Positions 34,680-45,885 of a stretch of DNA of 64,000 bases are shown here, in pieces. How positions within the stretch are numbered: position 1 is the first letter of the stretch; the number at the start of each line of letters is the position of its first letter. The position numbers and the translations under genes were made by a program. The notes below the pieces were generated by a model, which was given only the letters and a program-made list of their open reading frames with translations, searched no databases and was not told the origin of the DNA. This DNA comes from Berberis thunbergii. Lineage: Eukaryota > Streptophyta > Magnoliopsida > Ranunculales > Berberidaceae. Where the stretch lies: contig QNQO01000643.1 of NCBI GenBank assembly GCA_003290165.1, positions 496,001-560,000 of the forward strand, read 5' to 3'.

Positions 34680-36033
34680 TGATATTCACATAATTATTAC
34701 ATAATATATCGTGCAAGCACCGCCACCACCACCAAAACAGGGGAGTGACAACCATGTTTCACGTTAAAAACATCACCTCGCCACCAAGCTCCGCACACCA
34801 CTCCACCGCCATCAGCCCCTGTTCTTATCGTCATAAGCAACGCCACCATCATCATCGCCGCAAAACAGAGCCTCACCGCGACTCTGTTCCGCCTAGCCAC
34901 AGACCCTGTTCCTCCCCTCTCTCGGCCTCTCTTCGTATCGACCTCCTTCCTGCCTCCCTCTCCCACGACCACCGTCATAACCAGATCGAGAACCACCACC
35001 ACCACCTCACGAGCAAAGCAACAGCAGAGACAGGGAGTGCCTCTCTGTTTTGTTCTTCTGTCTGTTTCCTTATCTCATTGTTTCCTCACCCTCTCTCTGT
35101 CTTCTTGCAGGTATCGGAGCTAGGCTAGAGGACGAGGAGCTCGCGAGGAGTGGAAACGCAGCACCGCGAGCGACACTGCTTGCTAGAGACGAAGGAGGAG
35201 CGCAGACATTGTAGCTCTAGTGGAGAGACTTAGTCAAATTCTAATTTTGCTATTCACACCCTCGATTTTGCTGAGTACCAGCACAGAGCGTTTTTGAACC
35301 TTTCCTTGGGATTTGTGTTTGGACCACCTGCTTATCTACTGAGTACCACCACATCGAGTTTGCGACAAACCAAAGGGGTTGCATAATTCATTTTGATTTA
35401 TTTTACTGAATTGTGTACTTAATTGTTAATCACAATTTATTTATGAATTTTTGATAAATTGCTTTCACCTTTCATGTTCGAGAAATTAAACTTGATATGT
35501 TTGTAGTTAGAATTACCCTTTATCAATATTCAAAGCATGTGCTAAAAATATTAAGTTTAAACTTTGATTAAGTGTGCCCTAAAAAGACACTTAATACTTG
35601 GTAAGAGCGTCTTTGCTTGAAATAATTTGTTAATGTTTGATAGAAACATGATATAATTTGAATTTGATTTTAACGATCACATTTTCAGTGTAAGCAAGGG
35701 ATTCTCATCCCTAAAGCTTCTCGTTTAAATTTTTAATAATTTAGATTTAAATATTTTTGCTAACTCATTGGTGAGTCCAAGCCCACAAAATCCATCTTTC
35801 ATTTTATTTTATTTTTCTCATTTTTAAATTTATTTTTAGTTTAGTTATAAAAGCACTGTAACCCCATTTTCCTCCAAATTAGTTTAATTAAATTATTAAA
35901 TTCAATTGCATCCACTTTCCTCGTGGGATTGACCCGTACTTGCCGTTGTCTACCAGTTAGACACCGTGCACTTGCGTTTATTACAAGTGGGATTTATCAG
36001 CTTATTAATTTAGGTTAATAAAAATCTCCATCA
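34680..36033 (+). repeat. Athila-2 3' LTR (1354 bp, U3 deleted)
   Basis: Begins TGATATTCACATAATTATT and then joins the sequence that lies at 28676 in the 5' LTR, so about 520 bp of U3 with the TATA box are absent. Ends AAAATCTCCATCA followed by TGTAT (36034-36038). Confidence 0.9.
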
Positions 36034-36038
36034 TGTAT

Positions 36039-36212
36039 TAATTTTTGAATGATATAGATTTAATTTTGTGTTTGTAAAGAATATTAATATGTCATGATCC
36101 GTTGAAAATCTTTGAGACAAATGTTGAAAAGTAAAGATTGAGTCATTTGAGTATTTTATTTTTGTTTATTTGATTTGCTCGAGGACTAGCAAAAGATAAG
36201 CATGGGGGAATT
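36039..36212 (+). other. Athila-1 3' end and polypurine tract
   Basis: Last stretch of Athila-1 interior, with TGCTCGAGGACTAGCAAA (from 36177) and the G-rich PPT ATAAGCATGGGGGAATT (36196-36212) before the 3' LTR. Confidence 0.75.
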
Positions 36213-37890
36213 TGATAGGAGCATAATTATGATATTTTAGTACCATATTTCTATATACAATTTTGGCTATTACTTGTTAATTATGGTACAAATTGCTATT
36301 TTAGTATTTGTGTAGGTTTTCAATTACAAGATTTCAAAATAGAAGCTAGGAAGTGCAAATTGGTTTGAATTAAGAAGACTTATTGCAAAAGGAAACTACA
36401 CAAGGAAGGAAACCTAAAGAGCACGATTATAAAAGGGACGATACCTTGCTTTGGAGAGACCACCCATCCACAACCTTCTCATCCTCACAATCCAGCCAAC
36501 GCCACCATCTTCTTCCTTCCATATTGTAGTCTCTACTCTGTTGTAAGAAACCTTAGCCTTCATCGCCAACCCACCATCACCATCTTCATCCACCAAATCA
36601 CAGCCCATCACCAATCACCATCGCCAGACCACAACCCCCTTTTATTTATACATCTTCTCACCTGTTATCTCGCTCTCATCTGACTTCTCTCTCGAACACC
36701 TTGCAGTCACCCATCCTTCTCAAAAAAACACCCACATCGTAACCAAACCCTTAACGCACAGACCCCATCACCTTCACAACCTCTTTCACCCTAGTTTTGA
36801 TCGTCTCCCTCTAACTCGCCTATTCCATCTCACTGTCCATTTCTCCCACGTCCTCTCCTTCTCTCACACTCTTTGTCACAGTCAAGAAGAAGAGAAGTTT
36901 GAGGAAGAACAAATCAGATCGTGAGGAAGGAGGAAGACATTTATTTCTCTTTCTTTCCGCTATTTGCACCCCCAGATCCATTCGCACCACCACGGATCAG
37001 ATGACAACATTTTTCATCTCTAAACCTCTCTTTTTCTTATTTAATTTAATATTTAATTATGTATTGATATTTGAACATAATTAAGATGTCTAGCTAAACT
37101 CCCTTTTAGCTAGGGATGGATTCGAAGCCCCAAACATGTGTTTTATGAATTAATTGAATTTAATATTCCTTGATATTATTGATTGTGTTTTGCTTAACTA
37201 CTATATAGAGAACTTCTCTTTGTATGTTTGTTAAGGTGGTCAACTTAGTAAGCATACTAGGATCTGGGGCTAGAGTATAAGAGAGTTTCACCTAATCGTT
37301 ACAATCTTGTACTCATAAGTAGTAAATATCAAAGAACGTTGGTAAGGTTAAGTAAAATCCTAGGTAAGAACAAGATGATGATCATACTTGTAATTGTCTA
37401 TTCAGTGTTCATATTTTCCACAAAACTTAATGATCTTAGATTGTTATTTAACTTGCGATTTCTGATTAGATAACATGATAAGAATAGTTTGAAAGCGACG
37501 CAAAGTTTAATTCAACAAACTTGGAAAATAATAAAATTAATGCAGTGTTGTTCATGGTTAATCTTGAGCATTGTCTTTAACAAATTAGCAAGTGATTATT
37601 GAAGATTGATTTATGAACATATGTTTGGTGTGTGGAGATAAACCCTTAGCTAATTTCTCATCTCTGCCATCTCTTAAGTTTTATTATAATCTTCTTAGTT
37701 ATTTTCATAATTTAAATTAGAAAAATCAAATCCCCAAATATTTTCTTAATTAGGTTGTTAGTTGTCTCTTAGTTATTTTTAGTTCTAGTTGGCAAACCCT
37801 CTAATCCTCTGTCCAGAACGATCCCTACTTATTTTATACTATAATCACAAAGCAGGGTATAAAGTTGTGTGCTACCACAATAGCGCAATA
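36213..37890 (+). repeat. Athila-1 3' LTR (~1678 bp)
   Basis: Matches 9945-11619 along its length, including TATAAAAGG at 36428. It ends at TAGCGCAATA; the 5' copy has TAGCGCATCA. Immediately right lies GCATA, then the element A LTR resumes at CTAGGCTCACAC. Confidence 0.87.
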
Positions 37891-37895
37891 GCATA

Positions 37896-38155
37896 CTAGG
37901 CTCACACATCTCACAACCATCCTTAATGCCCGTAAGTCATATTAAGGCAAGTATCTCGAAAATCAGCTTTGGACGGGCAACTACAACAACTCTCTATTTC
38001 CAACTAGGAAGCAAATACCAGAGTACATTCCACATAGGGAATCTAGCTTTCTTCTACGGATTACTCTCGTATTGGGAACTATCTCCCACGTATCTAGAAT
38101 CACAAGGATAACAAAGAACTCTCCTACAACACGACTCCTAATTAGAAAAAGATTT
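37896..38155 (+). repeat. Element A 3' LTR, second part
   Basis: Continues the 5' LTR from about 1338 (CTAGGC.CACAC) to about 1595. It is cut at GATTT (38151-38155), the left duplication of the next insert. Confidence 0.85.
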
Positions 38156-40488
38156 AATACCCACACATGAGTGTTAGTCCATCTCCCATTGTTAGTAGCA
38201 ATATTATCAGGTGACTATGTATATTCATAATGGTATTAAATTGGTTAATTATGACTAATCATTGAATATCCCATTAGATTCATAAACCTTTTGCATCAAT
38301 CAATAACGAATGTGGTCAAATAGTTGCTGTTAGTATACTTTGATTTCTATTTTGAATGCTCTGAGTAGGAGGATCTTCCATCAGCATGGAAACCGAGGTT
38401 GTGACAAATTTTATTTAGACAACCAATCTATCGATAGGGTAGAACATATAAATTCTAGGTAATGGGATGTACATATATAGTTAGTCAACGTTGTCAGTTT
38501 ATATATTGATTGCTAATGTGAAAACATATATGTATTGACTTAGATCTATAATAAAATCACTTCTAAATGCTATTTTCCATAACTCTGAAAAAAAGAGTAA
38601 GAAGAAGGGAGAGTTCTGATCAGTAAAACACATAGGAAAAAAAAAAAAAGATGGTGTGCGTGCGCGCGTTCGGTGCTTGTAGTTTGTTTTTAGGATTTTG
38701 TGGTTTTAATTTAAGAGGAACATTTTCTCGAAGACTTTTAAAGTATTTCCTGCTAAGCAATCTGTGAGTTTTCCTCCATTCTCTTTTCATATATTTTTGT
38801 TTGGAAGAATTTTTGTATTTGATATGAATTTTTTATACCAAATAAGTTTGAAAATTATATTTGGGATGAAGTGGAGTTTGAGAAATCATGGTCGGTTGAT
38901 ATGGGTAATTTTAGTTTGATGGGGTGTTGTTAGAATAAATCATGTCTTGTTGTGTAACCATCATGCATTGTTACTTGTTATTGTGTATCTCTGTTTATAG
39001 CTATTATGACCTATTATGACTAGGTGAGAAGTTAAGTGAGTTCTCATTCTTCTCTCTTTTAGAAATTTAGGTATTTTTGGATATTTTTAAATATCATTGT
39101 AAGAAGATATTTTTGGGATGACTTGGGTATTAGTATTATTTTGTAAAATTTGTATTTGTGTTTTTGTGTTATAACTTGAAATGTGTGTTTAGCACGTGAT
39201 CATACTGTAAACTTGAATTTTAAGGTTATGCAAATTGACATGTTAATCTTTATAATGAATAAGTGTGAATCCATCCAATGTTATTGAAAATTTAAGTATG
39301 AGAATGTTATTTGCTTCCCCAATAGAAAGGGTGATTATTGTAGTCGATGTGTTTATGGTTGACAAAGTGTCAACCTAAAAGTGTCTTGAGAATTATTTGA
39401 ATTTTTTATGCTCTTTTCCACAACTCCGAAAAAAAAAGAAAAAAAAGTGTTTTGTATACAGACTTGCTTGTATACGTGTTATATAAATTTTTGGTATGCA
39501 GATTTGCTTGCATATCGGGTACGCCGTTCCATGTGAGTTTGGTAGTACGTGTAGTACTTAGAAAATGTTTGTCATGTATCAAACTTCGGATGAGATGACA
39601 TGACACTCGATGTTGCACCCAACTTGGGTCATGCACGCTCCGTGTGGCTTCGATGGCAAAGGAGGCACACTTTAGTCAGGTGTGTTCGGCATAGGAGGAA
39701 GGTGAGATTGTGGAAAAGAAACTAAAAACTAGGGAAATAAAGAAAACCTTGCATTTATCATAACGTGAAAATTTGCATGAATTATTTTTGCATGTGTTAG
39801 AATAGCCTTGAAGGAAGAAGCTAACAACTCATTCGATCCTCGAATGAGAACTACCTATCTTCCTTAAGGTAAATTGCATATTATTTGAATGTTATTTAAT
39901 TGTGTAGTTGTGTATTGATTTGTAAGTTTGTTCACACCAGTATTAATAAACTGACCCGAATTTTGTATTGTTTTACAAATTTAGGTGCGTTCTTAATGAG
40001 CGCAGCCCCAAAGACTTATCGGGGTTAGTTGAGCGTGAATGTGGTTCTAGCTCCGTAGTGGTAGTTGAGGATTTGACATCTTCCGTTAGACTTTGATTTT
40101 GTTTTTCCTAGGTAATTAAATGTAGGATGTAGTTATTAATGCTCAAATTTTGAGTCAGAGATTTATTTAGGGATTGATTAATATGTCATCATCATCCATG
40201 AAAAAGGATTGTGATGGGTTTTTTACGGTTGGCTATCACAAGCCTAACACCAACCCTCCTTCTTTATCCGGGCTTGGGACCGGCCGTTGCAACGGGCTTG
40301 GGATTGATTAATGGATTTTTTTATAATTTATTTTGTGAATTAGTTATGATAAATGTTGACCTCATTTTGAGAGAAAGAATTTTAAGGAAGTTTGTTATGT
40401 TATATTGCCTCATGTCTATACCATTTAAATTGCCATGATTTTTTGAACAATCTATTAATTTAGGCTGTTTAAATATTGGGGCGTGACA
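38156..40488 (+). mobile_element. Solo-LTR-like insertion in the 3' LTR of A (2333 bp)
   Basis: Bounded by GATTT (38151-38155) and GATCT (40489-40493); the uninterrupted A 5' LTR has GATCTCCACG here, so this is a target duplication with one change. The right end, TTGGGGCGTGACA, is typical of long LTRs of plant chromovirus-type gypsy elements (Tekay/Del). The left end AATACCCACA lacks the usual TG and may be eroded. No gag or pol traces. The part near 40215-40310, with TATCCGGGCTTGGGACCGG, is a word I cannot place. Confidence 0.6.
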
Positions 40489-40493
40489 GATCT

Positions 40494-40745
40494 CCACGAA
40501 GAACTTCTTCCTTAACTACAACTACAATGGCTTGGTAGAACCAGGACTCCTTGCACTATAAATAAGACATGAGGTTTGTACGCTACAAATTTCTTGTTTA
40601 CAACATTACGCCTTCCTCAGATCCATGTCTGACTTTAGCATCGGAGTGCCATTGGCCACCACAATTATGGTCCGTAGCTCACATTCGTTACTTGTGCATG
40701 TCAGTAGGAGCTAAGTAAAAGTAGGAGCAGAAAATGACTGCATCA
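40494..40745 (+). repeat. Element A 3' LTR, last part
   Basis: Matches 1600-1861 of the 5' LTR, including the TATA box (40557-40566), and ends GACTGCATCA. Followed by ACAAA, the right duplication of A. Confidence 0.87.
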
Positions 40746-40750
40746 ACAAA

Positions 40751-40879
40751 CATTACACATTCTCAAGCCTTGTCCGACTTAAGCATCAGAGTACTATTAG
40801 TCGCCACAACGGTGGTCTTTAGCTCACGTGTGTTCCTTGTGCGAGTACTTGGTCAAGGGGAATGGAAAATGACTCATCA
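40751..40879 (+). repeat. Element B 5' LTR, last part
   Basis: CATTACACATTCTCAAGCC... to ATGACTCATCA, matching 50541-50670 of the 3' LTR. It is followed by a worn primer-binding site (TTTGGCAACATCTGCGAG). Confidence 0.82.
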
Positions 40880-40954
40880 GTTTGGCAACATCTGCGAGAA
40901 AGAAAAAGTTTCTAAGAAATCAGTGATAACACCCCTTCATAACAGTATAGAAAT

Positions 40955-42350
40955 ATGGTAACCACGAGATCCTGTAATAATGGAGAAATCCTCGAGCCCT
41001 CAAATGCTTGAACAGGCGTAGTGCTGCCAACTCCGATGCTACTAGTCTGCGGCTCGCCCCCTAGCGGTAGCAACCATGACAGTTTGTAGGGTGGATTGAC
41101 TGATAGTCCAAGTGTAGTAATCACACAAGTGGTGGAGATGCTTACTCAGCGAAACCCACCCACTTGCAGAAGGAGACAAGGAAACAAAAAATCTATGTCC
41201 CCACAAGATGACATAGAGCACGTTCGAGAGAGTTACTATGTCCCTGTTAGCTCTCAATGGACCAAGGGCAGTAGAGCAGCCTATGAAGACACGTTGTCTA
41301 ATGCCGACAAACCCACTTCGCAAAACCCCATCGAGCTTGAGCCACCAATCCGGACGTGCTGTACAACCTCACCGTCCCCCCGTTCACAAATCAGATCATG
41401 AATGAGCCACTGCCGAAGAAGTTCAATCTGCCAAAGCTGAAGTTTTATGATGGGACAACGGACCCGTTTGACCACTTATGCCATTACCATGTGATGAAGC
41501 TAAAAAAAGGATCTGAAGTGGTAATGTGTCGGACATTCCCCACTGGCCTGGTGAAAGGAGCACTGACCTGGTTCCACAGTGTCTCTCCGAAGTCTATTTA
41601 CTCATTTCGAAAGCTGGCTAATGTGTTTTTCACCCGCTTTGTCAACACCCAAAGGATAAGGAAGGGCCCACATTACTTTTTCATCCTCAAGTAGAAACCA
41701 AACGAAACATTGAGGGAGTACGTCACCCACTTTAATGATGAGTTAACTCTTATCGTCGGCTGCAGCGATGACACCTCAGTCAATGCCTTCACTTCGGGTA
41801 TGAGGAGAGGCCAATTCTACAACTTCCTCACACTAGAGCCTCCGACTAACATGGTGGACTTGCTGAAAAGTGTTCAAAATACATCACCCTTGAGAAGATG
41901 TTGGCCGCCAAAAATGAGGGAGAAACTAACAAGAAATAACCCCCTGGTCCCAGATAAAAATGAGGGAAAAAAACAAGAGGATGATCACAAAAGTAAAAGG
42001 AAGCGGAGTGACAACAAACTAGACTCTGGCTGCACGAGGCAAAATAAAGCCTCCAACTTCGTCGAGTCCCAATCCTTAGCCTGTCCATTGTCCTCAATAC
42101 AATTAAGAATTGGAGAGAAGTGAAGTGGCCTGCCAAACAATGGGGAGATTCTTCCCGGCGAGACAATGGCAAGTACTACTCCTTTCACAAAGACAACAAC
42201 CATTACACTGAGGACTGCAAGAGTCTCAAAAACGAGATTGAGTACTAGATTAAATATGGAAAGCTCAAAGAATTCCTGAGTCCCCAAAAATACAAAATCG
42301 AGCAAAGGAAAGAGAACATGTCGTCAAAGAGATAGAGGAAAAAGTGTCTA
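40955..42350 (+). pseudogene. Decayed gag of Tat element B
   Basis: Starts at ATG 40955 (MVTTRSCNNGE), the same N-terminus as A and C. After stops and a frameshift the capsid core is at 41401-41694 (PKLKFYDGTTDPFDHLCHYH, CRTFPTGL, LTWFHSVSPKSIYSF), ends at a stop, and continues in the next piece (41710 on: REYVTHFNDELTLIVGCSDD) into a basic stretch (41940-42030). A partial zinc knuckle (YYSFHKDNNHYTEDC, about 42175-42220) follows. It is closely similar to the gag of A. Confidence 0.8.
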
Positions 42351-42720
42351 GCATTATATATGTCCATAATAGCGAAATGGGAAGTGAAGTGGTTATTGGT
42401 AGACATAGAGAGCTCTCTGAACGTATTGTTCCACATCATGCAGCTCAAGAATGAGAACTTGACGCCCGCCAGTCACCCCATGATCGGGTTTAGTAGAGAG
42501 AAGTGTTTTCCTATTAGAAAAATCAGACTAATGGTAGTGGCGAGAGAGCGCAACTGCAGAAAGTCTTGTTCCAAGAGTTCATGGTGGTCGATGCTCCATC
42601 CACCTACAATATCATTTTGGGGAGGCCTTGTCTTCATCAGATGGAGGCGGTAATTTCCACTTTCACCAGTGCATCAAGTATCATGCCAATTAGGCAGAAT
42701 ATACCATTCAAATAAAACAA
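42351..42720 (+). pseudogene. Decayed protease of Tat element B
   Basis: AKWEVKWLLVDIESSLNVLF replaces the usual VDTGSS by VDIESS, keeping the Asp but losing Thr-Gly. A shifted frame goes on with VVDAPSTYNIILGRP and LHQMEA (42580-42650). Not functional. Confidence 0.75.
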
Positions 42721-43019
42721 CCGTCAGCAAGAGACTACCACTATGAAGCGGTAAAATAGCTGGATTGTTAGCAATTACATCTTGGGACCACGGGTCAGAC
42801 ATATCAGAGCCCGGGTCCAAAGAAAAGAGAAGAGCCAACCCGCTCGGACGATGAGACCTTAGTCAGTCCGAGGGAAGACCCAATGTCCACCAGCCAAACT
42901 AGCTGGCTAGTGCCAATTCAGTGAAAAAGAGATGCAAAAAATGGAGAGTTCGTGTGGATTACACGGCCAAAATAAGGTTTGTCTGAAAAACAACCATCCA
43001 CTTCCTCGCAAGGATTAGA

Positions 43020-43260
43020 GCGTGAATGCCATGTCCGAACAAAACCTCCTAAGCTTCATGGATGTTTATTCCAGATCTAACGAGGTACATATGCACCCCT
43101 AGACTAGAAGAAGGTCTACTTCATAATTGAAAGAGGGACATACTGCTATTGGGTGACCCCGTTCGGTAAAAAAAGCGCAGGAGCAACACATCAACTGTAA
43201 GCCGGATGTTCAAGAAGCAAATTGGTAGAGTCTTGAAAGTCTATACAGACAATTCAACAC
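43020..43260 (+). pseudogene. Reverse transcriptase remnant of Tat element B
   Basis: Pieces of one RT segment in three frames: LSFMDVYSRSNEVHMHP (43050-43100), ERGTYCYWVTPFGKKSAGAT (43130-43190) and MFKKQIGRVLKVYTDN (43206-43250). The last is where the catalytic YxDD box belongs, and it reads YTDN. The first RT motifs and everything after the YxDD region are missing. Confidence 0.75.
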
Positions 43261-44890
43261 ATCTAACCAATCTAGTTCATATAAACCAAGACATGGCCCT
43301 AAAAACCAAGACTCAACTAAATAATGAGTCAGGATCTAGCCCTAAAAAAACTATCCATCTGCCACTACAGTTCAATAAATGGTTAAGTAGCAGCACATCG
43401 ACTGACCAACTCCTACTTAGAAAGCGGGCAACAAAAGAGAAATGACTCGTCCACATAAACATCACTTTTCATTGACTTCGCTATCATCGGCAAATCGTGC
43501 TATTTCGTTAAGGGAACTACGCAATTTGAGTCAGGACCAAATCAGCATAGTCCCCACTTAGAATTAAACTATATCATTGTTTTTTTTTTTTTTTTTTTAC
43601 AGTCTAGAAGAATTGTTCACACAAGCTAATATGATACAGATTCATTCAGGGAATGAAAAATGAATTCTAAAAATAGACTTTATTGATTACTTCGAAAGTT
43701 GTTACAAACTTGACTGACTGGCTAGTACAAAAGTTTACAAAGTACAAGTATCTAAGCTTTGCGCAAATAAGGATCCGCTAGAACACACATCAAGACTTTG
43801 CCCCGCCAATCTGCCTTCAGAAAAGGACTTGGAACTCAAGCAAGAAGTAATGTCCGCCCAAAGTTGGCAGTCGATACACACATTCCAATCTACCTTGAGA
43901 AAAGGATTTCAAAAGTGAAAACAAAGGTACCCAAGGTTTGCTGCTGGGGTGATCCATTAGGAAAGGGATGCATGGGTTGAAATAGAGTTTGCAACACAGG
44001 GCCGCAAGCCACGTCTACCGAAGCTCAGGAAGGAGCAGTGGGAACAACCACCCAAAGTTGGATGCGGGTCGTATCCCCAAGTTGGATGGCGAGAGACGCC
44101 ATAGGCGCACCGAAAGTTGGAAGACAATCTTGACCCGTAAGGGGTTGTCTGTACTTCTTTTACGCAATGTGAGAAGAAATTACGAGGTCTCATGGAACCA
44201 CTAGATGCCCGTCCAAACTAGGTGGCATCACCCAATAACAAGTCTTGTTAAGGCTCATCGCTGCAAATGTCAGAACATTAGAAGACTCCACTAACGAAGA
44301 TCTTTGTTTATCCTTTGGAAAACCCAAAGCATATTTTCTAGAAAAACGCATATGAGAAACATACTCTACAACGTTCATGGCAACGCTTGAAATGGTAAAA
44401 ACCAGCTTATATATAGGAGCGACAGTTCACAAAACGAGGTCATCCAGCAGTCACATCAGCATTAAATGCGACATGGGGAATAAGGAGTGAGTTTCAATTG
44501 CAACTGCGCGAGTCCGCATTCAATGAATTAATGAAATTGCATGCAACCCCATATATTGGGGGGGGGGTGGAGTAAGCGTTACCAAGTTGTCTCACAATCT
44601 ACTCTGTACACGTGGCATGGTGATCTCAGGACCCAAATAGGTGAGCAAGCCCAAGTAAGCGCTCGACCTGATCTAGCCAAAAGCACAGAAAATGGCTCAA
44701 TACATACTGGCTAGAAAACATAAACGACAAAAGCCTTAAGAACCCACAGAATATAAAGCTCCTACAGAGATATTATAAATAAATCCAAGGTGTTTGTTTT
44801 ATTAAAGTTCCACTATTGTTCGCAAAATATGGTTGAAATTCAATCTGGTCAATCAATTGTAATTTGGCTCAAGTGTCAGACCTGCTAATC
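43261..44890 (+). other. Non-coding middle region of Tat element B
   Basis: No pol domain. It aligns in places with element A 4300-5380. It has a run of about 19 T at 43580 and a G run at 44563-44571. Short ORFs without features. Confidence 0.55.
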
Positions 44891-44894
44891 CGAC

Positions 44895-45640
44895 CCTTAT
44901 GTTGGACTATTAGGTGAAGTAAGTCAGGACACCCAAGTTAGATTTATATGCTCAAGGCCATACGGTGGCCGAACTTGACAAAAGTTTAGTCAGTTATGAC
45001 TGATGAATACAACTTTTGGTTCGCTCTAAGACCTAGCCCGCCACGAACAGGTAAATATGGCATAGAAAGTGAGAGTCTAGTCATAGCTCATGATGCCTGA
45101 TCAATATGACTTGTCATGGATCATTGTCCTAATAGACAATGGTGGTCGAACCTGACAAAAGTTTAGTCGGTTAAGACTGCTGACGACAACTTCTAGTATG
45201 CTCTAAGACCTAGCCCGCCATGAACAAATAAAAATGGCTTAGAAAGTGAGATTCTAGTCATAGCTCATGATGCCCGATCAAAATGACTTGCCAGGGTTCA
45301 TTGTACAACCATAAACAATGGTGACTGGACCTAACCAAAGTTTAGTCAATTGATATTGATAAAAACAACTTCTGGTCCAATCTTAGACCTAATCCGCCAG
45401 GAGCGAACAAAGACAGTGTAGAAGGTGGAAGTATAGTCAGAGCTCATGAAGCATGACCCAGATGACTTGCCAGGATCATTGTCCGACCGTAGACATTGAT
45501 GCACACGCTTGGCCAAAGTTTAGTCAATTTGCTTGGATGTCGATGACAACTTCTGGTCTAATTTACAGTCTAGTCTTCCAAGGGCGAATTAAGATGGCTT
45601 GAGGAATAAAAAAAATTGATTAATTTATGAGTTCGAATGG
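44895..45640 (+). repeat. Tandem repeat block of element B, ~178-bp units
   Basis: The word (A)CAAAGTTTAGTCAGTT and variants begin near 44978, 45155, 45334 and 45513, spacings of about 178 bp. Each unit also has TAGACCTAGCCCGCCA..GAAC and GATGACTTGCCAGGATCATTG. Related to the ~178-bp block of element C. Confidence 0.85.
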
Positions 45641-45885
45641 TCTATTACCTGCCAAGATTATTCCCCCGCATGAGTTTAGCCAAGTTCTGGATTTCTAAAG
45701 AGTACATACCCGAATTTCTTGATTTCAGAAGCAATCGCAAGATAAGCGGTAAGAACTCTCATAAATAGCAGATCAACTAGACAATTTCCTGACTTAGCAA
45801 CATCTCTTGTCTAAAGTCAAAAAGTACTAGTACACAATGTTACTTAACAAACCGTTTTTCCTTGATGATCAGAAAAATACAGAGT

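Larger units (their letters stand above)
28136..36033 (+). mobile_element. Athila-type non-autonomous element 2 (7.9 kb)
   Basis: LTRs 28136-29943 and 34680-36033, both starting TGATATTCAC and ending AAAATCTCCATCA, with the perfect 5-bp duplication TGTAT (28131-28135 and 36034-36038). PBS at 29950, PPT just before 34680 with the same CTCGAGGACTAGCAAA box as Athila-1. The interior has only the C-terminal part of gag and an unusual 336-codon ORF; there is no RT, RNase H or integrase. The two LTRs differ by a ~520-bp gap and a ~41-bp gap. Confidence 0.9.
9945..37890 (+). mobile_element. Athila-type Ty3/gypsy element 1, inserted in the 3' LTR of element A
   Basis: Two LTRs of nearly equal length (9945-11619 and 36213-37890) bound the element; both start TGATAGGA and have CTA(C/T)..A(A)TAGCGCA near the end. 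Flanks ACATG (9940-9944) and GCATA (37891-37895) fit an imperfect duplication, since the undisturbed A LTR reads AGCATGCTAGG there. Athila features: tRNA-Asp-type PBS, gag with HLKEFEVVC and LEKFFP, PR with DLGAS, and the CTCGAGGACTAGCAAA box before the PPT. RT, RNase H and the integrase core are deleted between about 14010 and 14030, so it is non-autonomous. Inside it sit two hAT elements, a CACTA element and Athila-2. Confidence 0.85.
1181..40745 (+). mobile_element. Tat-lineage Ty3/gypsy element A, inserted in the 5' LTR of B
   Basis: A runs from TGATATTACA (1181) to GACTGCATCA (40745) and is flanked by ACAAG (1176-1180) and ACAAA (40746-40750). Right of A the sequence continues the B LTR without a gap. 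Parts: 5' LTR 1181-1861, PBS, gag, protease, a long non-coding region with tandem repeats, an antisense ORF, and a 3' LTR in three pieces (9789-9944, 37896-38155, 40494-40745) split by Athila-1 and a solo-LTR-like insert. Own length is roughly 9.3 kb. No RT, RNase H or integrase is present, so A must depend on a partner. The LTR of element C (58817-59499) is the same family and nearly the same length. Confidence 0.85.
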
